Shown here: one piece after another, positions 23,501 to 34,797 of the stretch
Numbering within the stretch: the stretch's first letter is position 1
Layout: each line of letters opens with the position of its first letter
DNA from: Paramyrothecium sp. XJ0827
Taxonomy: Eukaryota > Ascomycota > Sordariomycetes > Hypocreales > Stachybotryaceae
Length of the DNA stretch: 64,000 nucleotides
Assembly: GCA_020881915.1 (NCBI GenBank)
Contig: JAJFPB010000011.1
Span: 930,001 to 994,000, forward strand
Direction of reading: 5' to 3'
Made by a program: the position numbers and the translations under genes
The notes under the pieces: generated by a model
What the model saw: only the letters and a program-made list of their open reading frames with translations
Told to the model about the DNA's origin: nothing
Databases searched by the model: none

Positions 23501-24143
23501 CAAGGTGATAATTCTAACTGCAAGGTCCCTGGTGTCTTATTTTACGCCCAGGGTATGCCGGTAGTAGTGAACAAGAATATTTTACACCGGTTTGAAGGTC
23601 GTCAACGGGGCAGAGTTTACCGCCGCAGACGTCATCCTCGACCCGCACTATCCAGGGTATTGTCTTACAGACGATGTCACCATCCACTTTGGTCCACCGC
23701 TCGGCATCCTGCTACAATCGACAGAGACAGAGCATTTGTCAGTTCCGACGCTGCCAGCCGGAACAGTACTCATCCGACCGATCTCACAGGTCCTCGAGCC
23801 TACCAGCTCCCAGTTCAGATTCTTAACTGCAAGATGTACACGCCGGGGATTGCCAGTTGTCCCGGCTTTTGTGCTCACCGACTATAAGGCCCAAGGCAAG
23901 ACATTTGTGGAAGTGCTCCCTGAGCTGCGCGGAAACCGTGTAATCAATGGCCAAGCTTCCAAATGCGACTTCACCAGCCTCTATGTACAGCTGTCCAGGT
24001 GTAGGACATTAGAAGGCATCAGGCTTCTCAGCGCTATACGACAGCAGGACTTTATCGGCAACAAACTGGATCCGATCATAGTTGCTGCTATGCAGAGGCT
24101 CGAGCATATAGCTGCAGAAACGAGACGGATGCTTGATATATAA
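17599..24143 (+). pseudogene. Helitron A Rep/helicase (heavily frameshifted)
   Basis: The start is ATG 17599, in the same CACC/GCC-ATG context as B. The protein opens with at least three copies of a motif of the form P-[VI]-RVP-x-[DE]-EIRRT-[ML]-EDLDRRR. Then come a Cys-rich, DUF6570-like region (HCVVCYRKH...CRECRTSLEKGKLPKAC), a Helitron-type Rep with an HUH core (LHLHGLLW near 20590) and paired tyrosines (YYITNYATK near 21115), and a Pif1-type helicase with Walker A GGPGGTGKS near 22690 and Walker B DEVSMLGG near 22940. A conserved intron separates YFGR and NSVLHLALF (about 21782-21838). The frame changes near 17.96, 19.1, 19.86, 20.64, 20.88, 21.58, 22.2, 22.65 and 23.6 kb, so it cannot make a full protein. 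Confidence 0.9.
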
Positions 24144-24315
24144 GACGGAGATACTATCCGAAAGTTCGATGCTTGTCTTCCTTTCCTAAGGAAAGGAACT
24201 ATAGGGGTCTTATATATCTGCAGGCAGCTAAGGGACTAGCCTCTCCCAAGTCCCCCTTGGCCCAATACACTAGACAACACAGTTACAGGCCCGTATATAG
24301 CACCTCAGGACGTTC

Positions 24316-24361
24316 TTCGTTCCGGAAAGGCGATGGCGGGCCCGTAGGGACCGGTCTCCTG
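24316..24361 (+). other. Helitron A 3' terminal hairpin module
   Basis: TTCGTTCCGGAAAGG is followed by ATGGCGGGCCC-GTAG-GGACC (stem with one mismatch compared with the other copies) and GGTCTCCTG. The Helitron B 5' module (CCGAAGGATCTTCCTTCCG) begins within a few bases. Confidence 0.75.
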
Positions 24362-25054
24362 TTCCGAAGGATCTTCCTTCCGCGCCTTCTAGCCCCCCAA
24401 CGCCCGGTTCGCTCGGCGATCTGTGCATTTTTAAGCCCCTTTTATGCCTTGAGGAACGAAGAGACGAAAGGCTCTTCCTTCCGCCCCCTCGGAAGCCAAC
24501 CCCCTGACGCCACACCAGCACCGCCACTAGCTTCACCGCCACAGAAGACGCCTTAATTTCACTGCCACTTACGCCGCACCTGAAGAGCCACACCTGAAGA
24601 GCCACCAAGAATCTGTATACGCCACAAATCACTGATCCACAACCAGGAGAGCGTCATAAACGACAGCCAGCCGACCTGCGCCCTCTCCGGGTTCCCTATC
24701 CTACCCCCAAAGGCCGTCATCAATTCTCTCTCGTATCACAGCAGGAGATATTGCGCGGAAGAAATCACCCTAACCTATGTTTCATGGGCATCCTGCACCT
24801 TCCACGAGCTCACTCTCTTCCTCGGCGTGCCATCTCTGCCGGAACCTGTGCCTCGCTTCAGGGGATTTCCGCCTTGGTTCGGTGCCTCATTCTCTTCGGA
24901 TCCTGTCGAAACCGTCACTGACGATTCTGTTTCTGCCGGTGAGAGTAAGTTTTATTTAGTGGGCCTTTTCCTCATTGTAATTAACCACATACCTATACAA
25001 TCCCCTTTTTGCTATCCAATGTGGAACCTTGTTGCGATGCGAAGAGCCGCTTCG

Positions 25055-26187
25055 TTATTGTTGAGGATTCCGCCTCCTCCAATGCCTCTCCCCTGATCTC
25101 TCTTTTACCTTCCCAGCACTGGGCGGCGCCGAGGGTCGTCTCGAGGAGGGGCCGACCGGGCTGCTGCTGAAGGGGCTTCGACCCATTCCCGGCTCTGGTC
25201 TCGTCTTCTGCGGCGAAAGACCGCTGCCGGTACTGCCACCGCTGTCGAAGGTTGCCCTCGAGGTAAAACCAAACTCGTCAACAAGAACGACCAAGACGTC
25301 CTGTCCGGGTTCTGGCTCCTTCTCAAGCAGTGCGGCATTCAGCACGCCGATAATGCTTCCCCTTCCGTACACCCACTTTCTGGCTACAAAGCCACCTTCG
25401 GCCGAGTTTTTCATCCAGCCGATCCGACTCTTCCATGGTTGTTGATTGTACGGCATGTACGCCAGTATGTGGAATGCCCGACCCCCCTTGAAAGGCGGGT
25501 CATTGTCACGGGGCGGCGCCAGGTATGTTTGGCATTGGACAAAGCCGCAGCACTTTAGCTGGTCTTCCGACAAAGAGCCGGCTTTGAACCTCAACGTCGT
25601 CGTGTCGATGGGTCCTTGAAAGCTAGCGCGGGGAGCGATGGTGGGGAAGAAACTGCCCGTATGCCTCAAAGACCTCTCTGCAACGCTGCGATATTAATTA
25701 GTGCCTAAAACGAGGAGAGCCTGGAAGGGGCTACATAGATGGAGGCTATCCATACGGTTGGAAACACATCTGTCCACGGACCTGTGCCAGCTTTCCATAC
25801 GAGATTTCCCACGACCCGACGACCGACTCGTCCCCATCTACGACTTTGCGACGGAACTGCAGTTGGTAAGGGTGGAGCTGCACGTCGAAGAAGAACCATT
25901 GGCCGTCCCACTCTTCAATGTTGGGGAAAGGGTACACATGCATTGACAATGGTATGTCGAGGTCGTTTCGCCCGTCAAGGAGTTCCGCATGCTCCCCCTT
26001 GCTCGTCAAAGTACGACGGCCTAACAAACTGCAGGCGAACCGCTCCGACGAGATTGTGACCTCGAATGAGCTGCCTATCGGCCGAAGTGATTACCTCGAG
26101 CCCTTCTAGGCTGGAGAAGAACTGTACGCCCAGAGGGTTCAGGGAAGTTTGCCCGTGGCCCTGGCTCGATGGTGGTCGTCCTGCCAT
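25055..26187 (-). pseudogene. Helitron accessory gene, copy B (one frameshift)
   Basis: Clear homologue of the intact gene at 34798-35986. Exon 1 (25756-26187) starts MAGRPPSSQGHG. Its frame shifts once near 26010, between YFDEQGG and HAELLDG, and continues with QWFFFDVQLHP. The intron is 25686-25755 (GTATGG...CGCAG). Exon 2 (25055-25685) carries RASFQGPIDTTTLRFKAG, KCCGFVQCQTYL, SAEGGFVARKWVYGRGSI and VLVVLVDEFGFTSRATF, then a Pro/Ser/Arg-rich tail that differs from copy C. The strongest conservation between B and C is in exon 1 and the first 150 residues of exon 2, so the protein has been under selection. Function unknown. Confidence 0.8.
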
Positions 26188-26846
26188 ATTGGACGCAAGG
26201 GAGACTGATATCGTACTCGATTTTCAGACCAAATCGGAGTCCATAGACAGCTGCTTCACTTCTAGATTCGGCAACGACGGGAAATGAGGGTGCCAAGCGA
26301 ACCAGCGCGTACATAACTCCTAGTCGGATATTAGAGAAGAGAAGAGAGAGAGAGAGGGAAGAGGGAATTTCGAATGGAAAAGCCAACTCGGGACACCCGC
26401 ATCGCCCGCCTTTCTTATACAGCCACTGCCCTTGGCCAAATGAAGACATCATAGCGATTGGAACATCCCCAGATTCATGCGACTGCCACACTTTTTGGCA
26501 ATGCTACCGCATGAAACAGCTGCTCGTCGCAGCCCGCGCGAATGCATGATCGCCTACCTCAGTATAGGAGGTCACTTTCATATGCTACCCGAGTTCGTGA
26601 ACTCTTCCACGCCTCCACGCCTCCACGCATGGAGTCGTATCGCCGGCACTGGCTGGCGTGGCCTGACCGGAATCGCTACATCCGCCCGCAAGGTAAGTAT
26701 TCCTTCTGTAGGGGGTTACCGCGCCTTGAGCAGCCTCGTCTTAGACGCGATATTCTGTTCTGTCCCCGCTTCCTTCTTGTAAGCCCCTGTTCGGACTCCT
26801 GGATGCATTTACATTCACGCAACCCTCCGAGATACAATCCATCACC
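26188..26846. promoter_or_regulatory. Divergent promoter region of Helitron B
   Basis: 660 bp between the divergently transcribed accessory and Rep/helicase genes. An A/G tract at about 26330-26365 is a CT-rich leader for the minus-strand gene. The same arrangement recurs in Helitron C. No ORF supported. Confidence 0.45.
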
Positions 26847-29800
26847 ATGCCCGACAAAGACATCGTCCGGGTCCCTCACGAGGAGATCCGTCGTACGCTG
26901 GAAGATCTAGATCGCAGACGCGCACATAACCGAGCCCAGGCAACACCGCGGATGTCTCGGCCGGTCATTACAAGATCTCTGACACTAGGAGAAGCTTTAC
27001 AGACCCGAAAAGAGCCGATCAAGGTTTCACCCGAAGAGATGCGCCGCACACTGGCAGACATAGACCGCCGGCATGCCCAAGAACGAGCCATTCGACGGCA
27101 ACAAGCAAGCCAAATGACAACCAGTCAACAAAAGCCGCAAGAGCGGCAGCTTGCCACATCTCCTCAAGAGAGGGATGATGAGTCTCAGTCTTCACGGTCT
27201 GCCATCGCCGCTAGAGCCCGAAGCAAGCTCATCACAGTTTCTCCAGAAGAGATACGCCGTACCTTGGAGGATATTGAGCGTCAACGCTCCCGGGTACGCG
27301 CCTACGAGATCAAAAAGAAATCATCACAGGCAGACGCTATTACTGAACATCACAACAAGCCGGATGTGGTCCCCAGAAGAGATGTACCGTACCTTGGAGG
27401 TCCTGGAACGCCAGCGTAGGGAAGAACGAACCCGCCAGAGGGTGGCCAATGCTGCAGGAGCACGGCGACAAACGACACCGGGCCGGATCCAGCCTCCCCC
27501 AAACACCACCCTCGACTGCGCGAGTGCCGCGGCCAACCAGATCAGACCAGATACAACGTACCCCCGAACGCCTTCTTCAAAACGACCAAGAGAAGCAGAG
27601 GACCTTTTGACCCCACCGGACACGCGGCCGGACCGCCGCCCTAAGAGGCCGCGTCCGATAGGCGAGGTCACAGAGCTCCAACGAAAGTCGATCGAGTCTG
27701 TTCTGCAGCACTATGAGACTTGCTTTCGCGATAAAAAGGAGGCGTCGGTATCAAGATCCTGGTGCAACGAGGTCCCGCTTGCCATCCAAGTGGAGGCGGC
27801 CAAGTCATTCTACCGAGCATTCACGGATGAGAACACCCTACCGATTGCTCATTGCGTCTTCTGTTATAGGAAGTCAGCTCCTGGGGAACTCTCGACGGCC
27901 CAGTGGCAGAGCCAGTTGACCCCGTCCTTGATGCAAGCAACGAGGGCTCTTCAGCTGTGCGCAAAGTGCCTGCCACAAGACGGCGAGTATCGGGTCGGCG
28001 TATGCCGCGAGTGTCGCGCTGGTCTACAGAACGGAAAACTACCCAAGGCCTGTTCAGTCAACAACATGCATATCGGATGCGAGCACCGGTACGGTACCAA
28101 AAAGAGCTTGATGACCTCTCCCCAGTCGAGGAAAGGCTGATCGCCCTACAGGCTCCTTTCGGGTACATTACCAAGTTCACCGTCGACAACAAGGCTCCTT
28201 CTGGCCTGAATTATAGGAAACACGTGAAGGGTCACATCGTCGTGTTTCCGAATAAGGTGGATGACCTTGTTGCGACAGTACTTCCCCATCCGTTACTGGA
28301 GGCGATCGAAAACATCCACGTCTCCTGGAGCGGTTCCAGCAAGCCCAGCCCAACAGACGTCGGCCATCTCCTTCAAGTCCGCAAGACCGTTGTGAGGAAT
28401 GCTCTGGTATGGCTTCAGAAGAACAACCCCCTCTACGAGCATGTCGCAATCAACCATGACGAGATAGACGGTTGGCGGTACGAGGGTAGCTCTAACGTCC
28501 CTACCGACATCCTTGAGATGATGCGACGAGAAGAGCCCTCGGTTGCTGAAAAGACGCAGACGGACCACATCGTCCCGGCCACAGACAGGGCTACCGGAAA
28601 ACCAGTCAACAAGTATTGAAGAACTCCTCAACTCAGCGCGAGTCGATCCTGGAGAGGAGCGCCACCCGCCTAGAGAACTCGACACTTCTGTTCTTGACCA
28701 AGACCAAACCGATGTTACCAGCGACGTCGTCTATGAGACGTCGTCATCCGGCATGTTTCCTCTTGACGAGCCTGCCACATTCTCGGAGGCCGATAAGCTA
28801 TCCTTCCTAGCAGACGCTATGCAAAAAGCGGAAGCCGAGATAACGAGGTCCCTCAGCCATGCGCCATGAATATAGAAACTACGGGAGAACAGCCGTTCAT
28901 CCGCGTGGAGCAGGGCTCCGACTTCGCCGACAATCTGCATGAGAACTTCTTTCCAAGGACGTTCCCTAAGCTTTTCCCGTGGGGAAAAGGGGGTCCGAAG
29001 GCGATGACCGACACGGAGAGCCGCCAACAACCCGCCTTGGAGCCCGTCCACAACCCTCCTTCAAACCACTCGCTCGCCTACTGGGCCAAGTATGTGCTCC
29101 AGCGACACGGCGGTCGGTTTGCCACGCATCCGGTATTCTGTTTCCTCGTCTTCAACATCCTCCTCCGATCATCCAACCGCCGCATCAGCGTGGTCCGGAT
29201 GACAAAGAATTCTTTCAACAGAGCTGAGCAAGTCTACCAAAGTCTGACAGCAGACCAACTGAGGAGAGCCGAGGAGGAGATGCGCCAGAACAAGACGACG
29301 ACAGATGATGACGTATCGTTCTTGCTTCGCGAGCTGTCCATATTTGGCCACGCCCAGCCGCTCTCAAACGAGACTCGGCTGCTGATGCGTAGGAAGATAC
29401 AGTCACTCATCGTTTGGACGGGCACACCTGCGATTTGGTTTACCATCAACCCTAACGACATCAACAACCCCGTCAAGATGAGGCTCTCGATCCACAGGCT
29501 GCATGATTACGACATGGCGAAGGAACTACTGGCCAATCTTCGGGGACGGTACGACAGGATCGCCCTCAGCACTCTGGATCCGGTCAGCTCCGTCATCTTC
29601 TTCCACCGCGAGATTTCTCTGTTTTTCGACCACTACGTCAAAGCAGGCAAGGAATCAGTTTTTGGAAAATTCAGTCATTATTATGCAACGGTAGAAACCA
29701 ACGACCGAGGCAGCCTACACCTGCATGGACTGCTCTGGCTCCATGGGAATCTACAGTTGCCATCGCTCTGCAACGACATGGCCGATCCCCAGCAAGAGGA

Positions 29801-32800
29801 GTACCGAGCCCGAGTGATTCGTTATGTTGACTCTGTCTTTCACGAATGCCTAGATGAGAAGGCTGGGCAGACGATCCGGAAGGAAAGAAGGCCAATCCAG
29901 CCTGTCGAGGAGATGATGAAGAGCACCGAAGCTCTTACTACGGCCTTCGACGACGAGTCCAACTACATTGCCTACTGTAGCCAGGTTCACTCCCACACAT
30001 TTACCTGCATCAAGTATTCCATAAAGGGGCTGACTGGACAGGATGCGGATAAATACAGGCGGACAGCTTGTCGATTCAAAGCGCCGTGGAAGATCGTCGA
30101 CATGACGGGTTTCTCTGAGGACGGCCTGCTCAAGACCCGCAGGAACCACGCTCTGGTCAACCGATACAACAAGGCAATGGCGATCGGCCTCCGCCACAAC
30201 CACGACATCTCGATGATCCTGACGAGGACCAAGGGGCTGGCTATGGTATTTTACATCACCAACTACGCCACCAAGTTGGATACGCCGATGTGGAAACGCA
30301 TCGTCATCGCAGGCGAAGTCCTGGGACAGCTCCATCAGTCGGCTGATGGTACGCGTCAGGCATCGGCTCCAGAGCGTGGCGCGCAAGCCTCAGCCGTCCT
30401 CAACCAAACTCGACAGTTTTTAATGAGAACGGCCAATCGAATATTTTCGGATAGACAGCTCTCAGCCGTGGAGGTCTGTTACCACCTGCTCGGCCATCAC
30501 ACTGACTTTACCAACGTGCCACGGTGGTCTTTCATAAACCTGACCGCCCTGTATTGGTCCATCTTCCGACGGTGGCTGCATCTTCGCCGCCAGTCCGGAG
30601 AAGATGCGGACGCTGACGAACCCCTGAGACGATAGGCCTCAGAGAGAGCGGCCGGACGTTGTTGTCTCTAGATGCCTACGCCTATCGAGGTCCGCTTCTC
30701 AGAGGTCTATGCCTGTATGACTACATGTCCATGATTAGCCTCGAGCGTCGTCGCGACCGAGAAGAGGATGAGACCTACTTTGCTCTTCACGGTCCCTCTC
30801 AAGAATCTGATAATTGGATCCAGAAGCTTCGAAAACCCCTTGAGCACGCGGTGCCAATCCTCCAGGGATACATCAGCGACGATCACAAAGATGAGCACCC
30901 AGTCTACTTTAGGCGGTATCCTCGAAGCCCGCCATGCTGATTTCAAGCCAGTACTGACGTGCCTAGAAACTCCGTCCTCCATCTGGCCTTGTTCCTGCCC
31001 TGGGATGACTTCCTCTCCAACACCCACGGGGACATCACCGACATATGGACGAACCACGCCGCCGCTCTCCCACCCCGTTTGCGATCCCACGCCTCCCACA
31101 TCTCCCTTCTGAGAAAATCGGCGGAGGATGCGCGGAAAGACGCAAAGCTTTGGGCCAGCAGGTCAGAAGGTGATGATACGGTCGACGTAGAGTTCCCTCT
31201 TGATGAGGGCGACTATCGTGAAGAGCCTGCAACAACGGCCGAACATCAACAAAACTACGCAGCGCTCCTCCAAGCCATACACAACGCTGTGCGAAACTCA
31301 GAAGCCACGAGGACTCGCCAGTACTACAGGACCTAGTCCGAGATCTACGCCATGAAAACCCTGCAGGAGAGCAGCGGCCTTTCGTGCAGCGTCATCAGGA
31401 CTTCTATCAGCAAATTCGCCGTTCCCAGGATAGCGCACTATCCCAATACCCGACTCTCTCTCATGAAGATGTGCAAGCCGCGGCAAAGGCCCAGGGTATG
31501 CTGCATCTCCGCATGTTAGATGAGATTGAGACCGGTTCTCGGGGCGCCGCTCCCGGCATGAGTAACGACGACCTGGACGACATCCTTGTTCGCCACTGTG
31601 ATACGGACATTGCTATGCCACGTCAGCGTCTAGAGCCGGTAGAACGGGGCCCTCGAATACTGGTCGACGTCAACCATGCGACGGGCTTCGCGGAACTAGG
31701 ACGCCTTGCTGCGTCAGGCTTTACCCTCAACTCACTACAGACAATGGCCCTCCAGCTTGTGTGCGAGTTCTTGGATAAGTACTCCGCCGACCCCGATTCG
31801 GCGGGTCAACATCTCCAGTACACCGGAGGCCCTGGAGGTACGGGCAAATCCAGGGTCATCGATGCCTTGAAATGGGTATTTTTGACGAGAGACCAATCAC
31901 ATCTTCTTCAGATCACGGGGACGTCAGGGAGCGCGGCGGCCCAGATCGGTGGCACAACCTTACATTCTGCCTGCGGACTGGACACCCACCGCTCCCCCAA
32001 ACACAACTCCCGGTTTTCTCCGAGGCGAAAAAGTGGACGTGGAAACAGAAACTGGTTCTTGTGACAGATGAGGTCAGCATGCTCGGAGGCGCCACTCTTT
32101 ATGAGGTCAGCCGCAACCTCCAGTCACTCCGAGACTGTGCCGATAAGCCGTTCGGCGGGATTCCCGTCGTGCTCCTGATGGGGACTTCTACCAGTTCGCT
32201 CCAGTTCGAGAGACGAGTCTCCTGGTGAACAAGACGATGAAGCCTTCTTCCATCCCACTGGGACACGGAACTATTTCTCACCATCGCGGCTTCAGTTTGT
32301 GGCAGATGTTCAAAACGGTAGTACTTCTCGAGGAGCAGGTTCGTGCCCGAGATGATCCTCAACTGAGCGCTCTTCTCGATAGAGTACGGGCTGGAGCCCA
32401 GACACAGCAGGACCTACTCATGCTCAACACCAAACTCGTCGACCGCGCCCAAATCACCTTCAGTACGGGCTTACGTGCCATAACTCCGCTGAACCGGAAC
32501 CGCTGGTCACTCAACATGGAAGCCGTCGTCGACTGGGCTCGCTCTCGCAAGAGACATATCTCCATCTTCATCTCCGCACATACATGGCGAAGTGGCACGC
32601 TGTCACAAGACCAAATCGCCAGGACTATCGATCAAGGGGATGACTCCACGTGCAAGGTTCCTGGTATCTTTTTCTATGCCCAAGGCATGCCCGTGATTGT
32701 AAACCAGAATATCTACACCGGCCTGAAGGTCGTAAACGGGGCAGAGTTTGCCGCCTCCGACTTCATACCTGACCCAAAATACCCAGGATACCACCTTGCC

Positions 32801-33292
32801 GACGACGTGACTATCCACTTCGGGCCACCACTCGGCATACTCTTACAGTCTAAAGATACCAAGGGCTTATCTATCCCCGCCCTGCCACCAGAAACAATCC
32901 TTGTTCGCTCGGTCTCACAAGCCCTCGATCCGTCCAACCGCAACTTCAGGTTCTTGTCTGCGAAATGCAGCCGCCGCGGCTTGCCCGTCGTCTCCGCTTT
33001 TGTGCTCACTGACTATAAGGCGCAGGGCAAGACATTCGCGGAAGTCCTCCTCGAGCTGCGAGGGAATCGTATCATCAATGGCGAGCCATCCAAATGCGAC
33101 TTCACCAGCCTTTATGCACAGCTATCCAGGTGCACGACACTGAAAGGCATCAAGCTCCTCAGTCCTGTGCGACACCAGGATTTCATCGGAAACAAACTGG
33201 ACCATACCATCATCAAAGCCATGCAAAGACTCTCAAGCCTCGCAGCAGAAACGAAACGGAGCTATAAAGGCCGGAATGCTAAACAACAATGA
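26847..33292 (+). pseudogene. Helitron B Rep/helicase (frameshifted)
   Basis: The start is ATG 26847 (MPDKDIVRVPHEEIRRT). Four copies of the EEIRRTLEDLDRRR-type repeat lie before 27420, the fourth being in a shifted frame. Next is the Cys-rich DUF6570-like block (HCVFCYRKS, CAKCLPQ, CRECRAGLQNGKLPKAC). The 28866-30635 stretch is one long open frame holding the Rep domain, with LHLHGLLW near 29720 and FYITNYATK near 30250. The helicase has GGPGGTGKS near 31835, DEVSMLGG near 32070 and an open 355-codon C-terminal piece to 33292. The conserved intron is near 30917-30965. Frames change near 27.4, 28.1, 28.6, 28.87, 30.63, 31.33, 32.0 and 32.2 kb. A dead but fairly young copy. Confidence 0.9.
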
Positions 33293-33317
33293 CACACGAA
33301 ATCAATACCCAGCCCCT

Positions 33318-33972
33318 CTACATTTCATAAGGCGACCTTACCGCCCGCCAGTCATCCGGATCCTTCTCGCCGCCCTTACCGGGCCGAAATTGCTTCTGCT
33401 CCTCACAGTAACCTGCCCACCACTTTTCGAAAGCCGACCGATTGTACAGATATCTCGGCGCACCTTCTCCCCTCGCCGAAGAGGTCCAGAATGTGGTCAC
33501 AGTACATCCACGCGCCCTCAAGATGGTGCAGCAGTAACGGCTTTTTGTCCTTGCGAGCTACCACGACGGTACCGACGTGTGACCGCCACTCCGGGGCCGC
33601 GAAACCGGACTCGGCGTCAATATTGAGGTACGTGGCAATTTGGTTATCAAGGTCAGCCCGGTTCATGGACTGAGTGCCCTCTCGGTGGATAACGAGCGGA
33701 ACACCAATCAGTCTCGGGATGTCAGGGACCGCCTGCGAGAAAACAGGATGATGTTCAGAAATTATCTTAGCAGACCAAGGCAAAAACGTGCGTTTCTCAA
33801 CATCGCACCGGACGATAACGGCGTGGGTGGGCCCTGGCGCGCTCCGCTCTCCCGTCAGCGGCGACGGAGTCAACTGTGGGATGGATGCATCAGCTAGTGG
33901 GTTGCCCCCCTCAGCAATGGCGGCTGCTGCTGCGCGTCTTCTGGCTCGGAATCGGTGTCTATGTTGTCCCAT
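33318..33972 (-). pseudogene. Extra gene in Helitron B, unknown family (one frameshift)
   Basis: The start is ATG 33972 (MGQHRHRFRARRRAAAA). An Arg/Ala-rich N-terminus is followed by a compact globular-looking part: VPDIPRLIGVPLVIHREGT, LDNQIATYLNIDAESGFA, PEWRSHVGTVVVARKDKKPL, HHLEGAWMYCDHILDLFG. One extra base near 33475 then shifts the frame, and RYLYNRSAFEKWWAGYCEEQ continues to a stop at 33318. The segment is protein-like and would be about 215 residues. I do not recognise a domain. No equivalent exists in A or C, where the 3' flank after the helicase is under 180 bp. It is probably DNA picked up by this Helitron, or an ancestral gene lost from the others. Confidence 0.6.
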
Positions 33973-34797
33973 TTTGAATAGTCAATAGGCGCCATGGAGA
34001 GGAGTATCTACTGCGAGCTCAGAGAGATCAGTTTCATAGATACGTTCTCAGGATTGATGTGATTCTTTCTTCTTCGATGTTGAATGAAGGCAACTGATCC
34101 GGGAGACGAGAAGCGCCCCGCAAAGTCCAAGGGTCCGTGCGCTGCATCCGAAACATCTCAGGTCGATCGTCCAATCGCTCCGTTCGCATGTGCCACCGCC
34201 AACCACGATACCCATGAGGCCTGTCACGATTCTATCACGGCCATTTTTTTCACAATATGAAAGTCTCGTTCCGAAAGGTTTGATGGCGGACCCGTAGGGG
34301 CCGGTCTCCTGTCGGAACGAAAGGATCTTCCTTCCGGGTCCTCCCTCGACGCCACAAAAACGCCACACTTGCATGGCCACAAAATAAAGCCACATCTTTC
34401 TTTCCATCAAGCCACATTTTGACAGTCATAGCCACAAATTTATGTGGGACTAAAGTCCAATCAAATACCATTTACTTTTTTCTTCATCCCTTTGCCTAAT
34501 TAGTTCATTCACATTTAGCTTATGAGGCGTCCTGCGTGTCCTGAACTTTCCACGAGCTCATCCGTTTCCTTGGCGGTCCATCTCTGAAGGATCCAGCAGC
34601 TCCACTTCGCTTTAGGGCGCTCTTACCTTGCACGGGCGAGTCGCTCTCCTCTGATGCCACCACTACCGTAACCGATGACTCTGTAGCAAGCTTGTTAGAC
34701 TCGATCGCCGTACTACAAGATGCTCCCTGAATTGAGGCCACACACCAGCGCTCCCACCTAAGGTTTCATCCGATGCGGAACCTAGTCACTCCCGCTG
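33973..34797. other. Helitron B 3' end and Helitron C 5' end
   Basis: Contains the B hairpin module (34264-34311), the C 5' module (CGGAACGAAAGGATC then TTCCTTCCGG, 34313-34337), and a stretch of spaced GCCAC motifs (34350-34440) like those at the start of B and inside the 204-bp units. No ORF supported. Confidence 0.6.
34264..34311 (+). other. Helitron B 3' terminal hairpin module
   Basis: TCTCGTTCCGAAAGG, a TGATGGCGG block, ACCC-GTAG-GGGCC and GGTCTCCTG. The next base begins the Helitron C 5' module, so B and C abut directly. CGTTCCG here is the inverse of CGGAACG at the start of C, an asymmetric terminal inverted relationship. Confidence 0.8.

Larger units (their letters stand above)
16925..24361 (+). 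mobile_element. Helitron A (degenerate, 5' rearranged)
   Basis: The left part is shared with the truncated sixth 204-bp unit. The right end is the hairpin module ending GGTCTCCTG at 24361. It contains only the broken Rep/helicase gene and lacks the divergent accessory gene found in B and C, so its 5' portion seems to have been deleted or replaced. Boundaries are inferred by comparing the three copies, not from a target duplication. Confidence 0.7.
24362..34311 (+). mobile_element. Helitron B (about 9.95 kb, degenerate)
   Basis: Runs from the 5' module CCGAAGGATCTTCCTTCCG (24364) to the hairpin module ending at 34311. A second 5'-like module (CCTTGAGGAACGAAG...CTCTTCCTTCCG) at 24447-24485 suggests a small internal duplication. 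GCCAC-rich short repeats follow to about 24600. Contents in order are the divergent accessory gene (minus), the Rep/helicase (plus) and an extra gene (minus). All three are broken. Boundaries are inferred from comparison of copies. Confidence 0.75.
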
